A stretch of 5,785 nucleotides of DNA from Lachnospiraceae bacterium (GTDB lineage Bacteria; Bacillota; Clostridia; Lachnospirales; Lachnospiraceae). The stretch is taken from the NCBI GenBank assembly GCA_031285465.1, contig JAITWD010000168.1, forward strand, positions 1 to 5,785, given 5' to 3'. Below the pieces are notes generated by a model that saw only the letters and a program-made list of their open reading frames with translations, had not been told where the DNA came from and made no database searches. Below are positions 5,638-5,785 of this stretch, piece after piece (the stretch's first letter is position 1; the number at the start of each line of letters is the position of its first letter). The position numbers and the translations under genes were made by a program.

Positions 5638-5651
5638 ACACCTATGGGTGT
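5638..5651. repeat. Small inverted repeat at the predicted rho transcription start
   Basis: ACACC and GGTGT are separated by 4 nt. The palindrome starts just downstream of the TATAAT at 5657-5652 and covers the predicted start site near 5645. It could be an operator or a 5'-end hairpin, or chance; the stem is only 5 bp. Confidence 0.35.
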
Positions 5652-5680
5652 ATTATACAATAAATCATCCCAAAAGAAAA
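5652..5680 (-). promoter_or_regulatory. Predicted sigma-A-type promoter of rho
   Basis: On the minus strand there is a perfect -10 hexamer TATAAT at 5657-5652. The -35 position at a 17-nt spacing reads TTTTCT, a poor match. The predicted transcription start is near 5645, giving a leader of about 120 nt. A second TATAAT lies upstream at 5712-5707, also without a good -35, and may be an alternative start. The -10 match is seen directly; activity is inferred. Confidence 0.45.
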
Positions 5681-5763
5681 GGGGAAATTAGTGAAATTGT
5701 GGAATCATTATACTTTGGATTCGGGTCACTTGTATGCTTTTATTATTGCTGTGCAATATGAAC

Positions 5764-5785
5764 AAAAAACAGAGCGCGCGCGTAG
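5764..5785 (-). terminator. Possible 3' half of a terminator of an upstream gene, cut by the window edge
   Basis: On the minus strand the window opens with a GC-rich run (CGCGCGCGC within 5785-5771) followed by CTG and TTTTTT (5769-5764). This looks like the 3' arm and U-tract of an intrinsic terminator whose 5' arm lies outside the window. The rest of 5526-5763 holds only the rho promoter region and leader. Confidence 0.35.

Overview
The window looks like a conserved chromosomal housekeeping block from a low-to-mid GC Gram-positive anaerobe of the class Clostridia. Lachnospiraceae or a close relative is my best guess. The guess rests on the gene order rho, rpmE, DUF1385 membrane protein, prmC, prfA, on the clostridial look of the RF1 and L31 proteins, and on AGGAG/GAGG-type ribosome binding sites. 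All five genes lie on the minus strand, so transcription runs from high to low coordinates. I see no real plus-strand gene.

Region by region, in the direction of transcription: 5785-5526 is a non-coding upstream region with a GC-rich stub at the window edge and a TATAAT-type promoter with a leader of about 120 nt. rho (5525-3942) encodes Rho with a large, charged, repetitive insert after its N-terminal domain. 3941-3710 is a gap with a good promoter and a leader of about 174 nt before rpmE (3709-3503). An intrinsic terminator follows rpmE. Next come the DUF1385 membrane protein gene (3389-2358) and, 2 nt later, prmC (2355-1513). 1512-1304 is a 209-nt gap filled with palindromic repeats, followed by prfA (1303-215). 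214-1 is an AT-rich tail with a weak terminator-like hairpin and no gene.

Functionally this is a termination and translation cluster. Rho ends transcripts. L31 is a zinc-binding ribosomal protein. PrmC methylates the GGQ glutamine of release factors, and its substrate RF1 is encoded by the next gene. The DUF1385 protein has no known function.

The most unusual features are: (1) the prmC-prfA intergenic region, which holds two near-identical copies of a 43-44-nt palindrome-bearing repeat, each paired with a second hairpin of different sequence, and looks like a small mobile or REP-like element; (2) the Rho insert, with six tandem [E/D]RTER[x] hexapeptides encoded by an 18-bp DNA repeat; and (3) 11-nt-periodic short repeats in the rho and rpmE leaders. 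I see no strong evidence of an entirely new multi-gene system.
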